Shown one piece after another: positions 1 through 9,589 of a stretch of DNA of 64,000 nucleotides (positions are counted from its first letter, which is position 1; the number at the start of each line of letters is the position of its first letter). The translations under genes were made by a program, and so were the position numbers. Source of the stretch: Ramlibacter sp. WS9 (lineage in GTDB: Bacteria; Pseudomonadota; Gammaproteobacteria; Burkholderiales; Burkholderiaceae_C); NCBI RefSeq assembly GCF_003797765.1, contig NZ_RKMB01000002.1:496001-560000 (forward strand), in the 5' to 3' direction. Below the pieces are notes generated by a model. The model was given only the letters and a program-made list of their open reading frames with translations. It ran no database searches and was not told the origin of the DNA.

Positions 1-305
1 GGCAGGCGCAGTGCGGGCCGGCCCTGCGGGTCGAGCAGCACCACGTCGATCAGCTCGAACGATGGGATGAGGCCTTCGCTGCGCGCCGTGATGCTGCCGA
101 TGCGAACCGGTACCCCCAGGACCCGCCCGGCCTCCACTTCCAGGTCAGGGCGAAGCTCTCCGATTCGGGGCACAATCCAGCCATGCAGCGCCCCCCAGGC
201 CAGCGCCAGCACCAGCCAGCCTGTCATGAGAAGCCACAACAACCCTTTCGCGATCGTGGCGTATGCCTTCAGTGGACGTGACGGAAAAGGCGGGCTGGCG
301 TTCAT
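1..305 (-). CDS. YhdP family protein (AsmA-like, TIGR02099), N-terminal part
   Basis: The first 101 codons of a gene running off the left edge on the minus strand, starting at the ATG at 305. The translation has an N-terminal membrane segment (about residues 19-40, LLWLLMTGWLVLALAWGAL). Then comes the IVPRIGELRPDLE / VPVRIGSI / GLIPSFEL pattern that I recognise from the start of the large YhdP/TIGR02099 proteins. Those proteins are inner-membrane-anchored, bridge the periplasm and are implicated in phospholipid transport to the outer membrane. It is divergent from glnE with only 24 bp between the two starts, an arrangement I recall from other Comamonadaceae. Family is assigned from the N-terminus only; the rest is outside the window. 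Confidence 0.75.
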   Translation of the reverse strand, partial: MNASPPFPSRPLKAYATIAKGLLWLLMTGWLVLALAWGALHGWIVPRIGELRPDLEVEAGRVLGVPVRIGSITARSEGLIPSFELIDVVLLDPQGRPALRL

Positions 306-329
306 GAAAACTTCGATGGTTCAAGAATT

Positions 330-3116
330 ATGACCCTCGCCGGTCGATTGGGTTCGCAAGGCGGCGACGCCGTGTCGTCGCAATGCGGCGCATCGCCGAA
401 TGCCGGCGACAAGGCGGCGCCCGATGCGGTGCCGCTATCGGCCCATTCGCGGTTCGCACAGCGGCTGCGCCGGCGATACGCTGGCGAATTGCCGCTGCTG
501 GCCACCGGCCACCCCACTCGCGACCTGATCGCTGGGACGTATGCGGCCCTGCGCGCGCGCGGCGACGATCCCGCCACCGCGTTGCGCATCGTGCGCCAAC
601 TGGTGATGGAGCGGCTGATGGTGCTGGACTGCGACCAGCAGGCGCCGCTGCCGGTCATCACCACCGCGGTGACCGAGCTCGCCGAATTCGCCCTGGACAT
701 CGCCTGCGAGGAAGCCCAGCGCGGTCTCGACGCCCAGTACGGCCCACCGCTGGGGCCCCTGGGCGAACGCTCGCAGCTGTGGGTGGTGGGCATGGGCAAG
801 CTCGGTGCGCGCGAACTCAACGTGTCTTCCGACATCGACCTGGTCTACGTGTACGACCACGACGGCGAGACCGCCGGCGTCGAAGGCGGGCGTGGGCGCA
901 TCAGCAACCACGAGTACTTCGCCAAGGCCGTCAAAACCATCTACGGGCTCATCGGCGACACCACCGAGCATGGCTTCGTTTTCCGTGTCGACCTGGCGCT
1001 TCGGCCCAATGGCAACTCCGGCCCGTCCGCGGTTTCGATCGGCGCGCTGGAGGAATACTTCCAGGTGCAGGGCCGCGAATGGGAGCGCTTCGCCTGGCTC
1101 AAGAGCCGGGTGGTCGCCCCGCGCGCCTGCATCGAAAGCGGGTCGGCGCAGGGGCTGCGCTCCGCGGTGCTGCCGTTCGTGTTCCGCCGCTACCTGGACT
1201 ACAGCGTGTTCGATTCGCTGCGCGTGCTGCACAAGCAGATCCGTGAACATGCGGCCAAGCGCAGCGCCGGGCGACCAGAGCGCGCCAACGACGTCAAGCT
1301 GTCGCGCGGCGGCATCCGCGAGATCGAATTCACCGTGCAGCTGCTGCAGGTGGTCCGCGGCGGCCACTATCCCGAGCTGCGCACCCGCCCCACCTTGCAG
1401 GCGCTGCAGCGCGTCGCCGCCGCGGGCCTCATGCCGCAAGCCACGGCCGACGCTCTGGCGCGCGCCTACGAATTCCTGAGGCGGGTCGAACACCGCATCC
1501 AGTACCTGGACGACCAGCAGACCCACGTGCTGATGGGATGTGACGACGATCTGGGCTGGATCGCCCGGACCATGGGCTTCGCCGACTGTTGCCCGTTCCT
1601 GCACGAGCTGGACAGCCACCGCGAACTGGTCGCGCAGGAGTTCGACACGCTGCTCGGCGGTGCCGGTGAATGCAAGGGATGCGGTGGCCCGAAGGGCTCG
1701 AAGATGCCGCCGCCCGACCTGGACACGGTGCTCGAACAACTGCCGGCGGTGCTGCGCGAGCGCATCGGCGCCTGGTCGCGTCACCCGCGGGTGCAGGCAT
1801 TGCGCGAGGATGCACGCGCGCGGCTGTCGCGGCTGGTCGCGCGCACCGGCCAGTGGCTGGAGCAAGGCCGCGTCACGGAAGAAGCCGCCCTGCGGATGGC
1901 CGACTGGATCGAGCCGCTGCTGCGGCGAGAAAGTTACCTTGCGTTGCTGTTGGAGCGCCCCGGCGTGCATGAGCGGCTGCTGCGCCTGCTGGGCGCGGCC
2001 CGCTGGCCGGCACGCTACCTGCTGCAGCACCCCGGCGTTATCGACGAGCTGGCGAGCGACCAGCTCGTCACCGAGCGCTTCACCGCGACCGATTTCGAGA
2101 ATGAACTCGAGCAGCGCCGACGCTCGCTGCAAATCACCGGCGAGGACGACGACGAAGCCTTGCTGAACCTGTTGCGGCGCGCGCATCACGCGGAGATGTT
2201 CCGTACGCTCGCACGCGATGTGGAGGGCCTGCTCACGGTCGAACAGGTCGCCGACGACCTGAGCGCATTGGCCGATGCGGTGCTGCGCGTGACGGCGCGC
2301 TGGTGCTGGAAACGCCTGAAGAACCGCCACCGGGAGACGCCGCAGTTCGCGATCATCGGTTACGGCAAGCTGGGCGGCAAGGAGCTGGGCTACGGCAGCG
2401 ATCTCGACATCGTGTTCGTCTACGAGGACGAGCACGAGGCGGCCCCGGAAGCCTATGCCGCTTTCGTGCGCAAACTGATCAACTGGCTGGGAACCAAGAC
2501 GGCCGAGGGCGACCTCTTCGAGATCGACACCGCGCTGCGGCCCAACGGCAACTCGGGCCTCCTCATCACCACGTTCGAGGCTTACGACAATTACCAGCAG
2601 CGCCGAGGCAGCAACACGGCATGGACCTGGGAACACCAGGCCATGACGCGCGCCCGCTGCGTGGTGGGGGACGAACCATTGCGTGTGCGCTTCGACGCGG
2701 TTCGGCAGGCGGTCGTGACGGCGCCGCGCGACGCGGTGGCCTTGCGGGCGGAGATCATCTCGATGCGTGAGAAGGTGCGCTCAGCGCACCCCATTCGTCG
2801 CGGCTTTTTCGACGTCAAGCACAGCGACGGCGGCATGGTCGATGCCGAGTTCGTGGTGCAGTTCCTGGTCCTCTCCCAGGCTGCGGCGCATCCCGAGCTC
2901 GTCCCCAACGTCGGGAACATCGCGCTCTTGCAGCGCGCCGAAGCCTGCGGGCTGCTGCCGGCCGGGGTCGGCCAGGACGCTGCCAAAGCCTATCGCGAAC
3001 TGCGGCGCGTCCAGCACAAGGCGCGCTTGAATGAAGAGCCGACCCAAGTCCCGGCCGGGGCGCTGGAAACAGAACGCCAAGCGGTGCTCGCGCTTTGGGC
3101 CGCTGTGTTCAGCTGA
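330..3116 (+). CDS. glnE: Bifunctional glutamine synthetase adenylyltransferase/deadenylase
   Basis: A 928-residue GlnE (E. coli 946), which adenylylates and deadenylylates glutamine synthetase in response to PII and glutamine, a cytoplasmic nitrogen-control step. It shows the two diagnostic nucleotidyltransferase halves: GMGKLGARELNVSSDIDL near residues 154-171 (N-terminal, deadenylylation) and GYGKLGGKELGYGSDLDI near 677-694 (C-terminal, adenylylation). Both carry the metal-binding SDxD signature. The motif LRPNGNSG follows in both halves, as expected for the internal duplication. The ATG at 330 is the first start after the divergent yhdP. The first ~40 residues are low-complexity and may not be conserved, so a later start is possible. 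The gene is free-standing, with 160 bp before the efflux operon. Confidence 0.96.
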   Translation: MTLAGRLGSQGGDAVSSQCGASPNAGDKAAPDAVPLSAHSRFAQRLRRRYAGELPLLATGHPTRDLIAGTYAALRARGDDPATALRIVRQLVMERLMVLDCDQQAPLPVITTAVTELAEFALDIACEEAQRGLDAQYGPPLGPLGERSQLWVVGMGKLGARELNVSSDIDLVYVYDHDGETAGVEGGRGRISNHEYFAKAVKTIYGLIGDTTEHGFVFRVDLALRPNGNSGPSAVSIGALEEYFQVQGREWERFAWLKSRVVAPRACIESGSAQGLRSAVLPFVFRRYLDYSVFDSLRVLHKQIREHAAKRSAGRPERANDVKLSRGGIREIEFTVQLLQVVRGGHYPELRTRPTLQALQRVAAAGLMPQATADALARAYEFLRRVEHRIQYLDDQQTHVLMGCDDDLGWIARTMGFADCCPFLHELDSHRELVAQEFDTLLGGAGECKGCGGPKGSKMPPPDLDTVLEQLPAVLRERIGAWSRHPRVQALREDARARLSRLVARTGQWLEQGRVTEEAALRMADWIEPLLRRESYLALLLERPGVHERLLRLLGAARWPARYLLQHPGVIDELASDQLVTERFTATDFENELEQRRRSLQITGEDDDEALLNLLRRAHHAEMFRTLARDVEGLLTVEQVADDLSALADAVLRVTARWCWKRLKNRHRETPQFAIIGYGKLGGKELGYGSDLDIVFVYEDEHEAAPEAYAAFVRKLINWLGTKTAEGDLFEIDTALRPNGNSGLLITTFEAYDNYQQRRGSNTAWTWEHQAMTRARCVVGDEPLRVRFDAVRQAVVTAPRDAVALRAEIISMREKVRSAHPIRRGFFDVKHSDGGMVDAEFVVQFLVLSQAAAHPELVPNVGNIALLQRAEACGLLPAGVGQDAAKAYRELRRVQHKARLNEEPTQVPAGALETERQAVLALWAAVFS

Positions 3117-3276
3117 GTCTGTCAGCAAAACTGTCAGTACGCCGCGTTTCAGACGGTAACCGGATGGGAACAGGCCGTACCAAGCAATGGTAGGCTCATA
3201 GGTTGCACACGCTCAGCCACGGCCGCAAAAAGGCCGACGCCAGGCGATATGCGAGCCCCGACCCAGGGAAGGAACC

Positions 3277-4698
3277 ATGAAGAAACGATCGATCGCCGCG
3301 GCACTCGCGGCGTTGTGCCTGGCTGGTTGCTCTAGCCTTCGTCCGCCGGACGCCGTGCAAGCGGCGGCCCCGCCGCAGTGGTACGCCCCGTTGCCCCACA
3401 ACGGCACGCTGACCGACCTCACGGCCTGGTGGCAGCAGTTCAACGACCCGCTGCTGGTCGAGCTGATCGAGTCCGCGCAGACGGCGAATCCCACAGTCGC
3501 TTCAGCCGCCTCCCGCATTCGCCAAGCGCGCGCTACCCGCGTGGCTGCGGGCGCGGCATTGCTCCCGACGTTGGACGCGACGGCGTCCGCCCAGCGCGGC
3601 AACAACCAGCCGCCCGCGCCGCTGGCGACCATCGTCCAGGGTGGCCTGCAGACCGCGTGGGAGATCGACCTGTTCGGCGGCAACCGCGCAACGGCCGACG
3701 CCGCGCAGGCCCGGCTGGACAGCGCGCAGGCCGGCTGGCATGAAGCCCGCGTCTCCGTGGCCGCCGAAACCGCGAACAGCTATGTCGCGTTGCGCACTTG
3801 CGAGCAGCAACTGGTGGTGGCGGGCAACGACGCCAAGTCGCGCGCCGAAACCGCGAGGCTGGCCGACCTGAGCGCGCGCGCCGGTTTCACCGCGCCGGCC
3901 ACGGCCGCCCTTGCGCGAGCCAGCGCTTCCGAGGCATCGGCTCGCACGACGCAACAGCGTGCGCTGTGCGACATCGAAGTGAAGTCGCTGGTGGCGCTCA
4001 CCGCGATGGCCGAGCCGGTGCTGCGGCAAAAGCTGGCCGGTGCCTGGACGGAGCCGTCGCGCGCGGGTGCACTGGCCGTCGCGTCGGTGCCGGCACAGGT
4101 GCTCGCGCAGCGGCCCGACGTGTACCAGGCCGAACGCGAAGTCGTGGCCGCCAGCGCCGAAGTCGGCAACGCCCGCGCCCAACGCTTCCCGCGGCTCTCC
4201 CTGTCGGGCTCGATCGCGGCGGGCAGTGTGCGCACCGGCGGCGTGACCACCGACCTGCAGACCTGGTCGATCGGCCCGCTGGCCCTGAGCTTGCCCCTGT
4301 TCGACGGCGGGCGCCGGGCTGCCAACGTGGATGCCGCGCAGGCACGCTACGAAGAAGCCGCGCTGCTGTACGCAGCGCGCGTGCGGCAGGCCGTGCGCGA
4401 AGTGGAGGAGGCGCTGGTCAACCTGGAAAGCGCGCGCTCGCGCACCGAGGACGCGCGCAATGCCACGGAAGGCTATCGCGCATCGTTTGCGGCCACAGAG
4501 GCCCGTTACCGCAGCGGCCTGGCGAGCCTGGTGGAGCTGGAAGACTCGCGCCGCACGGCGCTGGCCGCCGAGACCGCCTGGGTCGCACTGCAGCGCGAGC
4601 GTGTCGCGGCCTGGATCGCCCTGTACCGCGCCGCCGGCGGCGGCTGGGCTCGCCCAGACTCCGCAGCGGCCGTCGCGCCTGCCGTGCCCCGCTCCTGA
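3277..4698 (+). CDS. NodT-type outer-membrane efflux lipoprotein (TolC-like)
   Basis: A 473-residue outer-membrane factor for a tripartite pump. The N-terminus is a lipoprotein signal: positive MKKR, a hydrophobic stretch and a lipobox LAGC with Cys18 as the acylated residue. The family marker WWQQFNDPLL follows near residue 49. Two OEP repeats rich in long amphipathic helices fill the rest, including DLFGG near 130 and the matching LFDGGRRAANVDAA near 343. It is first in an operon with the membrane fusion protein and RND pump (gap 22 bp), so it probably forms the outer-membrane exit duct. The RBS is AGGAA just upstream of the ATG. The transported substrate is not visible from sequence. Confidence 0.92.
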   Translation: MKKRSIAAALAALCLAGCSSLRPPDAVQAAAPPQWYAPLPHNGTLTDLTAWWQQFNDPLLVELIESAQTANPTVASAASRIRQARATRVAAGAALLPTLDATASAQRGNNQPPAPLATIVQGGLQTAWEIDLFGGNRATADAAQARLDSAQAGWHEARVSVAAETANSYVALRTCEQQLVVAGNDAKSRAETARLADLSARAGFTAPATAALARASASEASARTTQQRALCDIEVKSLVALTAMAEPVLRQKLAGAWTEPSRAGALAVASVPAQVLAQRPDVYQAEREVVAASAEVGNARAQRFPRLSLSGSIAAGSVRTGGVTTDLQTWSIGPLALSLPLFDGGRRAANVDAAQARYEEAALLYAARVRQAVREVEEALVNLESARSRTEDARNATEGYRASFAATEARYRSGLASLVELEDSRRTALAAETAWVALQRERVAAWIALYRAAGGGWARPDSAAAVAPAVPRS

Positions 4699-4720
4699 TC
4701 CCACAAGAACGACAAGCCCT

Positions 4721-5896
4721 ATGAACAAGATCGAATTGAAGCCCCAGGCCCTGGCGGCCATCGCCCTTGCCGTGCTCGTTGCCGGTGGCGTCCTGCTTTC
4801 CGTGTCCGGCAAGAGCCACGCCGAAGACAAGAAGGACGCGCCGACCGTCAAGCCGGCGCTCACCGTCACCGCCGTGCAGCCGCAGCGCGTCACCCTGCCG
4901 GTGAAGCTGTCCGCGAACGGCAACATCGTCGCCTGGCAGGAAGCCATCGTCGGCGCCGAAGCGCCGGGCCTGCGCATCGCGGAGGTCAACGTGAATGTCG
5001 GCGACCGAGTGGCCAAGGGCCAGGTGCTGGCACGCTTCGCTGAAGGCACGCCGCAGGCCGAACTGGCGCAGTTCCGCGCCAATCTCGTCGAGGCCGAAGC
5101 CGCAGCTGCGGATGCCGCCGCCAACGCACAGCGCGCGCGCAGCCTGGAGACCACCGGCGCCCTGAGCGCTTCGCAGATCAACCAGTACCTCACCGCCGAG
5201 AAAACGGCGCAGGCGAAAGTCGGCGCGGCGCGGGCCATGCTGCAGGCGCAGCAGGTTCGCGTGAACCAGGGCGACGTGCGGGCACCGGACGCGGGCATCA
5301 TCTCCGCGCGCAACGCCACCGTCGGAGCGGTGGTGGGCAACGGCACCGAGCTGTTCCGGCTGATCCGCCAGGGCCGGCTCGAATGGCGCGCCGAAGTCAC
5401 GTCGCAAGAGCTGGGCCGCATCACGACCGGCACCACGGCGCTGGTAACGGCGGCGAGTGGCGCGCGCCTGTCGGGCCGGGTGCGCACCATCGGCCCCACG
5501 GTCGATCCGCAAACCCGCGCAGCCCTGGTCTACGTCGACGTCACGCCGCTGCCCGGCATGCCCGCCAGCGCGCGCGCCGGCATGTTCGCGCGCGGCGAGT
5601 TCGACCTGGGCTCGACCCCCGCGCTCACCGTGCCGCAAGCTGCGGTGGTGGTGCGCGACGGCTTCAGCTATGTGTACCGGCTGAACACGGACAACCGGGT
5701 CAGCCAGGTGAAGGTCCAGACCGGGCGCCTGGCGGGCGACCAGCTGGAAGTCGTGGGCGGCTTGGCCCCCGATGCACGGGTGGTGGCGGCCGGCGCGGGC
5801 TTCCTCAACGACGGCGACATGGTTCGCGTGGTCGGCACGCAAGCGCTGGGTGCGGGCCGTGCCGCCAGCGCCCCCGCTTCCGCCGCGTCGCGCTGA
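4721..5896 (+). CDS. RND efflux membrane fusion protein (HlyD/AcrA-like)
   Basis: A 391-residue periplasmic adaptor of the RND pump. It has an N-terminal membrane anchor (residues ~10-27, ALAAIALAVLVAGGVLLSV), a barrel-sandwich (lipoyl-like) half GLRIAEVNVNVGDRVAKGQVLA near 84-105, and an alanine-rich alpha-hairpin with coiled-coil character at ~115-175. The second lipoyl half (VRAPDAGIISARN) follows near 186, then beta-barrel and membrane-proximal domains ending in an Ala/Ser-rich tail. The ATG at 4721 is chosen because it immediately precedes the membrane anchor. It lies 22 bp after the outer-membrane factor and 14 bp before the pump gene, so co-transcription is nearly certain. Confidence 0.93.
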   Translation: MNKIELKPQALAAIALAVLVAGGVLLSVSGKSHAEDKKDAPTVKPALTVTAVQPQRVTLPVKLSANGNIVAWQEAIVGAEAPGLRIAEVNVNVGDRVAKGQVLARFAEGTPQAELAQFRANLVEAEAAAADAAANAQRARSLETTGALSASQINQYLTAEKTAQAKVGAARAMLQAQQVRVNQGDVRAPDAGIISARNATVGAVVGNGTELFRLIRQGRLEWRAEVTSQELGRITTGTTALVTAASGARLSGRVRTIGPTVDPQTRAALVYVDVTPLPGMPASARAGMFARGEFDLGSTPALTVPQAAVVVRDGFSYVYRLNTDNRVSQVKVQTGRLAGDQLEVVGGLAPDARVVAAGAGFLNDGDMVRVVGTQALGAGRAASAPASAASR

Positions 5897-5910
5897 ACGG
5901 AGCGTCACCC

Positions 5911-8900
5911 ATGATGAACGTCTCCTCCTGGTCGATCAAGAACCCGATTCCGGCCGTGATGCTGTTCGTGCTGCTGACCTTCGGCGGCATCCTGTCCTTC
6001 AACGCGATGAAGGTGCAGAACTTTCCCGACATCGACCTGCCGACGGTGAGTGTCACCGCCTCGCTGCCCGGCGCGGCGCCGGCGCAGATGGAAACCGACG
6101 TTGCACGCAAGATCGAAAATGCGATCGCAACGCTGCAAGGCCTGAAGCACATCTACACGAAGGTGCAGGACGGCGTCGTGACCATCACCGCCGAGTTCCG
6201 GCTGGAGAAGCCGGTGCAGGAAGCGGTGGACGACGTTCGCTCCGCCGTATCGCGTGTTCGCGGCGACCTGCCGGGCGATGTGCGTGACCCGGTGGTGACC
6301 AAGATGGACCTGGCCAGCCAGCCGGTGCTGGCTTTCACCGTCTACTCCAAGCGGATGGACGACGAGGCGCTGTCCTGGTTCGTCGACAACGACATCTCGC
6401 GCAAATTGCTCGCCGTGCGCGGCGTGGGCGCTGTCAATCGCGTCGGAGGCGTCACGCGCGAGATCCGTGTGGCCCTGGACCCGGCACGCCTGCAGGCCTT
6501 GGGCGGCACGGCGGCGGAAATCTCGCGCCAGCTGCGCCAGGTGCAAACCGAAAGTGCCGGTGGCCGCACCGACGTGGGCGGCAGCGAGCAGACGGTGCGC
6601 ACCTTGGCCACCGTCCAGACCGCGCGCGAGATCGGCGAGCTGGAGCTGTCGCTGGCCGGCTCGGGCAGCGGCCCCGGCCGCAGCATCAGGCTCAAGGACG
6701 TGGCGACCATCTCCGACACCACCGCCGAGCCGCGCTCCGCGGCCCTGCTCAATGGCAAGCCGGTGGTCGGCTTCGAAGTGGCGCGCAGCCGAGGCGAGAG
6801 CGAAGTGACCGTGGGCGCCGCCGTGCACAAGGCGCTCGCGGAGCTGAAGCAACAGCATCCGGACCTGGAACTCGTCCAGGCCTTCGACTTCGTCACGCCC
6901 GTGGAAGAAGAATACCAGGGCTCGCTGCACCTGCTGCTCGAAGGCGCCGCGCTCGCGGTGCTGGTCGTGTGGCTGTTCCTGCGCGACTGGCGCGCCACCT
7001 TCGTGTCGGCCATCGCCCTGCCGATGTCGGTGATCCCCGCCTTCATCGGCATGCACCTGCTCGGCTTCACGGTCAACGTGGTGACGCTGCTGGCACTGTC
7101 GCTGGTGGTGGGCATCCTCGTCGACGACGCCATCGTGGAAGTGGAAAACATCGTGCGCCACCTGCGCATGGGCAAGACGCCGTATCAGGCCGCGATGGAG
7201 GCGGCCGACGAGATCGGCCTGGCGGTGATCGCGACCACCTTCACGCTGATCGCGGTGTTCCTGCCGACGGCTTTCATGAGCGGTGTCGCCGGCAAGTTCT
7301 TCAAGCAGTTCGGCTGGACCGCTTCACTCGCCGTGTTCGCCTCGCTGGTCGTGGCCCGGGTGCTGACGCCGATGATGGCGGCCTACATGCTCAAGCCGAT
7401 CGCGACCGGCGAGGCCAAGGATGCGCGCTGGATGCAGATCTACATGAAGTGCGTGAACTGGAGCATGCGCCACCGTCTCGCCACGTTCATCCTGTCGGCG
7501 CTGTTCTTCTTCGGCTCGGTGGCGTTGATCCCGCTGCTGCCCACCGGTTTCATCCCGCCGGATGACAACTCGCAGACCCAGGTATTCCTGGAGCTGGCAC
7601 CGGGCTCGACCCTGGAGCAGACCAAGGCCAGTGCGGAACAGGCGCGCCTGATGATCTCCAAGGTGGAGCACGTGAAGAGCGTCTACACCACCATCGGCGG
7701 CGGCAGCGTCGGCGTCGATCCGTTCGCCCCGGGCGGCGCGGCCGAAGCACGCAAGGCGTCGCTCACGGTCCTGCTGACCGACCGCGGCGACCGGCCGCGC
7801 AAGCAAGGCATCGAGAACAAGATCCGCGCGGCCCTCGAGCCACTGCCCGGTGTGCGCAGCAAGGTGGGGCTGGGCGGCTCGGGCGAGAAGTACATCCTGG
7901 TGCTGACGGGCGAAGACCCGCTGGCCCTGGGCGCGGCCGCGCTGGCGGTGGAGAAGGACCTGCGCACGATCCCCGGCCTGGGCAGCGTCGCGTCCACCGC
8001 CAGCCTGATCCGGCCGGAGATCGCGGTGCGGCCGGACTTCGCCAAAGCCGCCGACCTCGGCGTGACCAGCAGCGCGATCGGCGAAACACTGCGTATCGCC
8101 ACGGCGGGCGATTACGACATCGCGCTGCCCAAGCTCAACCTGTCGCAGCGGCAAGTTCCCATCGTGGTCAAGCTCGAGGAGAGCGCCCGCAAGGACCTGA
8201 GCCTGCTGGAACGCCTGGCCGTGCCCGGCGCGCGCGGCCCCGTGATGCTGGGCCAGGTCGCGACACTGGAGATGGTCGGCGGGCCGGCCGTGATCGACCG
8301 TTACGACCGCTCGCGCAACGTCAACTTCGAGATCGAGCTGTCCGGGCTGCCGCTGGGCGACGTGGCCGCCGCGGTCCAGGAGCTGCCGTCGGTGAAGAAC
8401 CTGCCGGCCGGCGTGAAGGTGATCGAGGTCGGCGACGCCGAAGTGATGGGCGAATTGTTCGCGAGCTTCGGGCTGGCCATGCTCACCGGCGTGCTGTGCA
8501 TCTACATCGTGCTGGTGCTGTTGTTCAAGGACTTCCTGCACCCGGTCACCATCCTGTGCGCCTTGCCGCTGGCATTGGGCGGTGCATTCGTCGGCCTGCT
8601 GATCGCGCAGAAGAGCTTTTCCATGCCGTCGCTGATCGGCCTGATCATGCTGATGGGCATTGCGACGAAAAACTCGATCCTGCTGGTGGAATACGCGATC
8701 GTCGCGCGACGCGACCACGGCCTGTCGCGCTTCGACGCCTTGCTCGACGCCTGCCACAAGCGCGCGCGTCCGATCATCATGACCACCATCGCGATGGGCG
8801 CGGGCATGCTGCCGATCGCCATCGGCTTCGGCATCGCCGACCCGAGTTTCCGCTCACCGATGTCGATCGCGGTGATCGGCGGGCTGATCACCTCCACGGT

Positions 8901-9036
8901 GCTGAGCCTGCTGGTGGTGCCGGTCGTCTTCACCTACCTGGACGACCTGGAGCATTTCATCAAGCGGTTGGCGGGCAAGCTGCGGCGCAAGCCCCATGTG
9001 CCGCCGGACACCGAGGTGCCAGCGAAACCTGCGTGA
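5911..9036 (+). CDS. RND-family efflux permease (AcrB/HAE1 type)
   Basis: A 1041-residue inner-membrane proton-driven drug/solute exporter of normal family length. The first membrane segment follows the SWSIKNPIPAVM start, and the porter domain begins at KVQNFPDIDLPTV. TM4 carries the adjacent aspartates of the proton relay in VVGILVDDAIVEVENI (near residue 400), and TM10 carries the lysine in GIATKNSILLVEYA (near 920). Two ATGs lie in tandem at 5911 and 5914, and either could be used. It is the last gene of the three-gene efflux operon and converges on rfaE2, with stop codons 1 bp apart. No local repressor gene is present, so control is unclear. The substrate is unknown. Confidence 0.95.
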   Translation: MMNVSSWSIKNPIPAVMLFVLLTFGGILSFNAMKVQNFPDIDLPTVSVTASLPGAAPAQMETDVARKIENAIATLQGLKHIYTKVQDGVVTITAEFRLEKPVQEAVDDVRSAVSRVRGDLPGDVRDPVVTKMDLASQPVLAFTVYSKRMDDEALSWFVDNDISRKLLAVRGVGAVNRVGGVTREIRVALDPARLQALGGTAAEISRQLRQVQTESAGGRTDVGGSEQTVRTLATVQTAREIGELELSLAGSGSGPGRSIRLKDVATISDTTAEPRSAALLNGKPVVGFEVARSRGESEVTVGAAVHKALAELKQQHPDLELVQAFDFVTPVEEEYQGSLHLLLEGAALAVLVVWLFLRDWRATFVSAIALPMSVIPAFIGMHLLGFTVNVVTLLALSLVVGILVDDAIVEVENIVRHLRMGKTPYQAAMEAADEIGLAVIATTFTLIAVFLPTAFMSGVAGKFFKQFGWTASLAVFASLVVARVLTPMMAAYMLKPIATGEAKDARWMQIYMKCVNWSMRHRLATFILSALFFFGSVALIPLLPTGFIPPDDNSQTQVFLELAPGSTLEQTKASAEQARLMISKVEHVKSVYTTIGGGSVGVDPFAPGGAAEARKASLTVLLTDRGDRPRKQGIENKIRAALEPLPGVRSKVGLGGSGEKYILVLTGEDPLALGAAALAVEKDLRTIPGLGSVASTASLIRPEIAVRPDFAKAADLGVTSSAIGETLRIATAGDYDIALPKLNLSQRQVPIVVKLEESARKDLSLLERLAVPGARGPVMLGQVATLEMVGGPAVIDRYDRSRNVNFEIELSGLPLGDVAAAVQELPSVKNLPAGVKVIEVGDAEVMGELFASFGLAMLTGVLCIYIVLVLLFKDFLHPVTILCALPLALGGAFVGLLIAQKSFSMPSLIGLIMLMGIATKNSILLVEYAIVARRDHGLSRFDALLDACHKRARPIIMTTIAMGAGMLPIAIGFGIADPSFRSPMSIAVIGGLITSTVLSLLVVPVVFTYLDDLEHFIKRLAGKLRRKPHVPPDTEVPAKPA

Positions 9037-9037
9037 G

Positions 9038-9523
9038 TCAGCTTTTCTCGCGGATACGGCGCACGAGCGCCGTGGTCGAGTAGCCGTCCACGAAAGGGAT
9101 GGCCAATGCTTTGCCGCCATAGCCTTCCACCACGGCGGTTTCGGCCAGCTTGCTCATGTCGTAGTCGCCGCCCTTGACCAGGATGGCCGGCTTGAGCTGC
9201 ATGATGAGCTGCAGCGGCGTGTCTTCATCGAACCAGGTGACGAGGCTCACGGACTCCAGCGCGGCCATGACCAGCGCGCGGTCGCGCTCGTTGTTGAGAG
9301 GACGGTCCGGGCCTTTGCCCAGGCGCTTGGCCGAGCTATCGGAGTTGAGCGCCACCACAAGGCTGGCACCGAGCTCGCGCGCCTGCGCGAGGTAGGTGAC
9401 GTGGCCGCGGTGTAGTACGTCGAAGACGCCGTTGGTGAAGACCACGGGCTGCGGCAGCGCGGCCACGCGCGACGCGGCGTCGGTGCGGGCGACGATCTTG
9501 TCGATGAATGAAGAGGATGGCAC
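9038..9523 (-). CDS. rfaE2: D-glycero-beta-D-manno-heptose 1-phosphate adenylyltransferase (RfaE2)
   Basis: A 161-residue cytoplasmic nucleotidyltransferase that makes ADP-heptose from heptose-1-phosphate and ATP for LPS inner-core synthesis. The cytidylyltransferase signature GVFDVLHRGH (HxGH, near residues 36-45) and the downstream LVKGGDY and GYSTTALVRRI segments match the C-terminal half of HldE. The kinase half found in E. coli HldE is absent, so this is the split (RfaE2) form, and a separate RfaE1 kinase should be elsewhere in the genome. The ATG at 9523 gives a family-typical N-terminus. The gene lies head-to-tail with the ferritin-like gene, separated by a hairpin repeat. Confidence 0.93.
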   Translation of the reverse strand: MPSSSFIDKIVARTDAASRVAALPQPVVFTNGVFDVLHRGHVTYLAQARELGASLVVALNSDSSAKRLGKGPDRPLNNERDRALVMAALESVSLVTWFDEDTPLQLIMQLKPAILVKGGDYDMSKLAETAVVEGYGGKALAIPFVDGYSTTALVRRIREKS

Positions 9524-9533
9524 GCCGCTATGG

Positions 9534-9576
9534 ATTGCGGGGGATACGAAGGATCCCTCCGGGATCGGCCCGCAAT
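9534..9576. repeat. REP-like cruciform between rfaE2 and the di-iron gene
   Basis: An imperfect nested palindrome. Outer arms ATTGCGGG (9534-9541) and CCCGCAAT (9569-9576) pair perfectly, and inner arms GATCCC and GGGATC flank a TCC loop. Its ends (GTCATTGCGGG read on the minus strand, and CGCAATCC) resemble the dispersed GTCATTGCGAG...CAATCC repeats of many bacterial genomes. It may also serve as a transcription barrier between the two minus-strand genes. There is no T-run, so it is not a classical intrinsic terminator. Confidence 0.6.
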
Positions 9577-9589
9577 GACATGCTTGCGA

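Noticed and set aside
435..2636. 733-residue minus-strand ORF over glnE
   Set aside because: It is antisense to a complete, motif-bearing GlnE. Its His/Arg/Gln/Ala-rich translation is the typical shadow of high-GC coding DNA.
3502..5499. 665-residue minus-strand ORF over the efflux genes
   Set aside because: Antisense to two clear efflux genes, low-complexity Arg/Ala/Ser translation, no motif.
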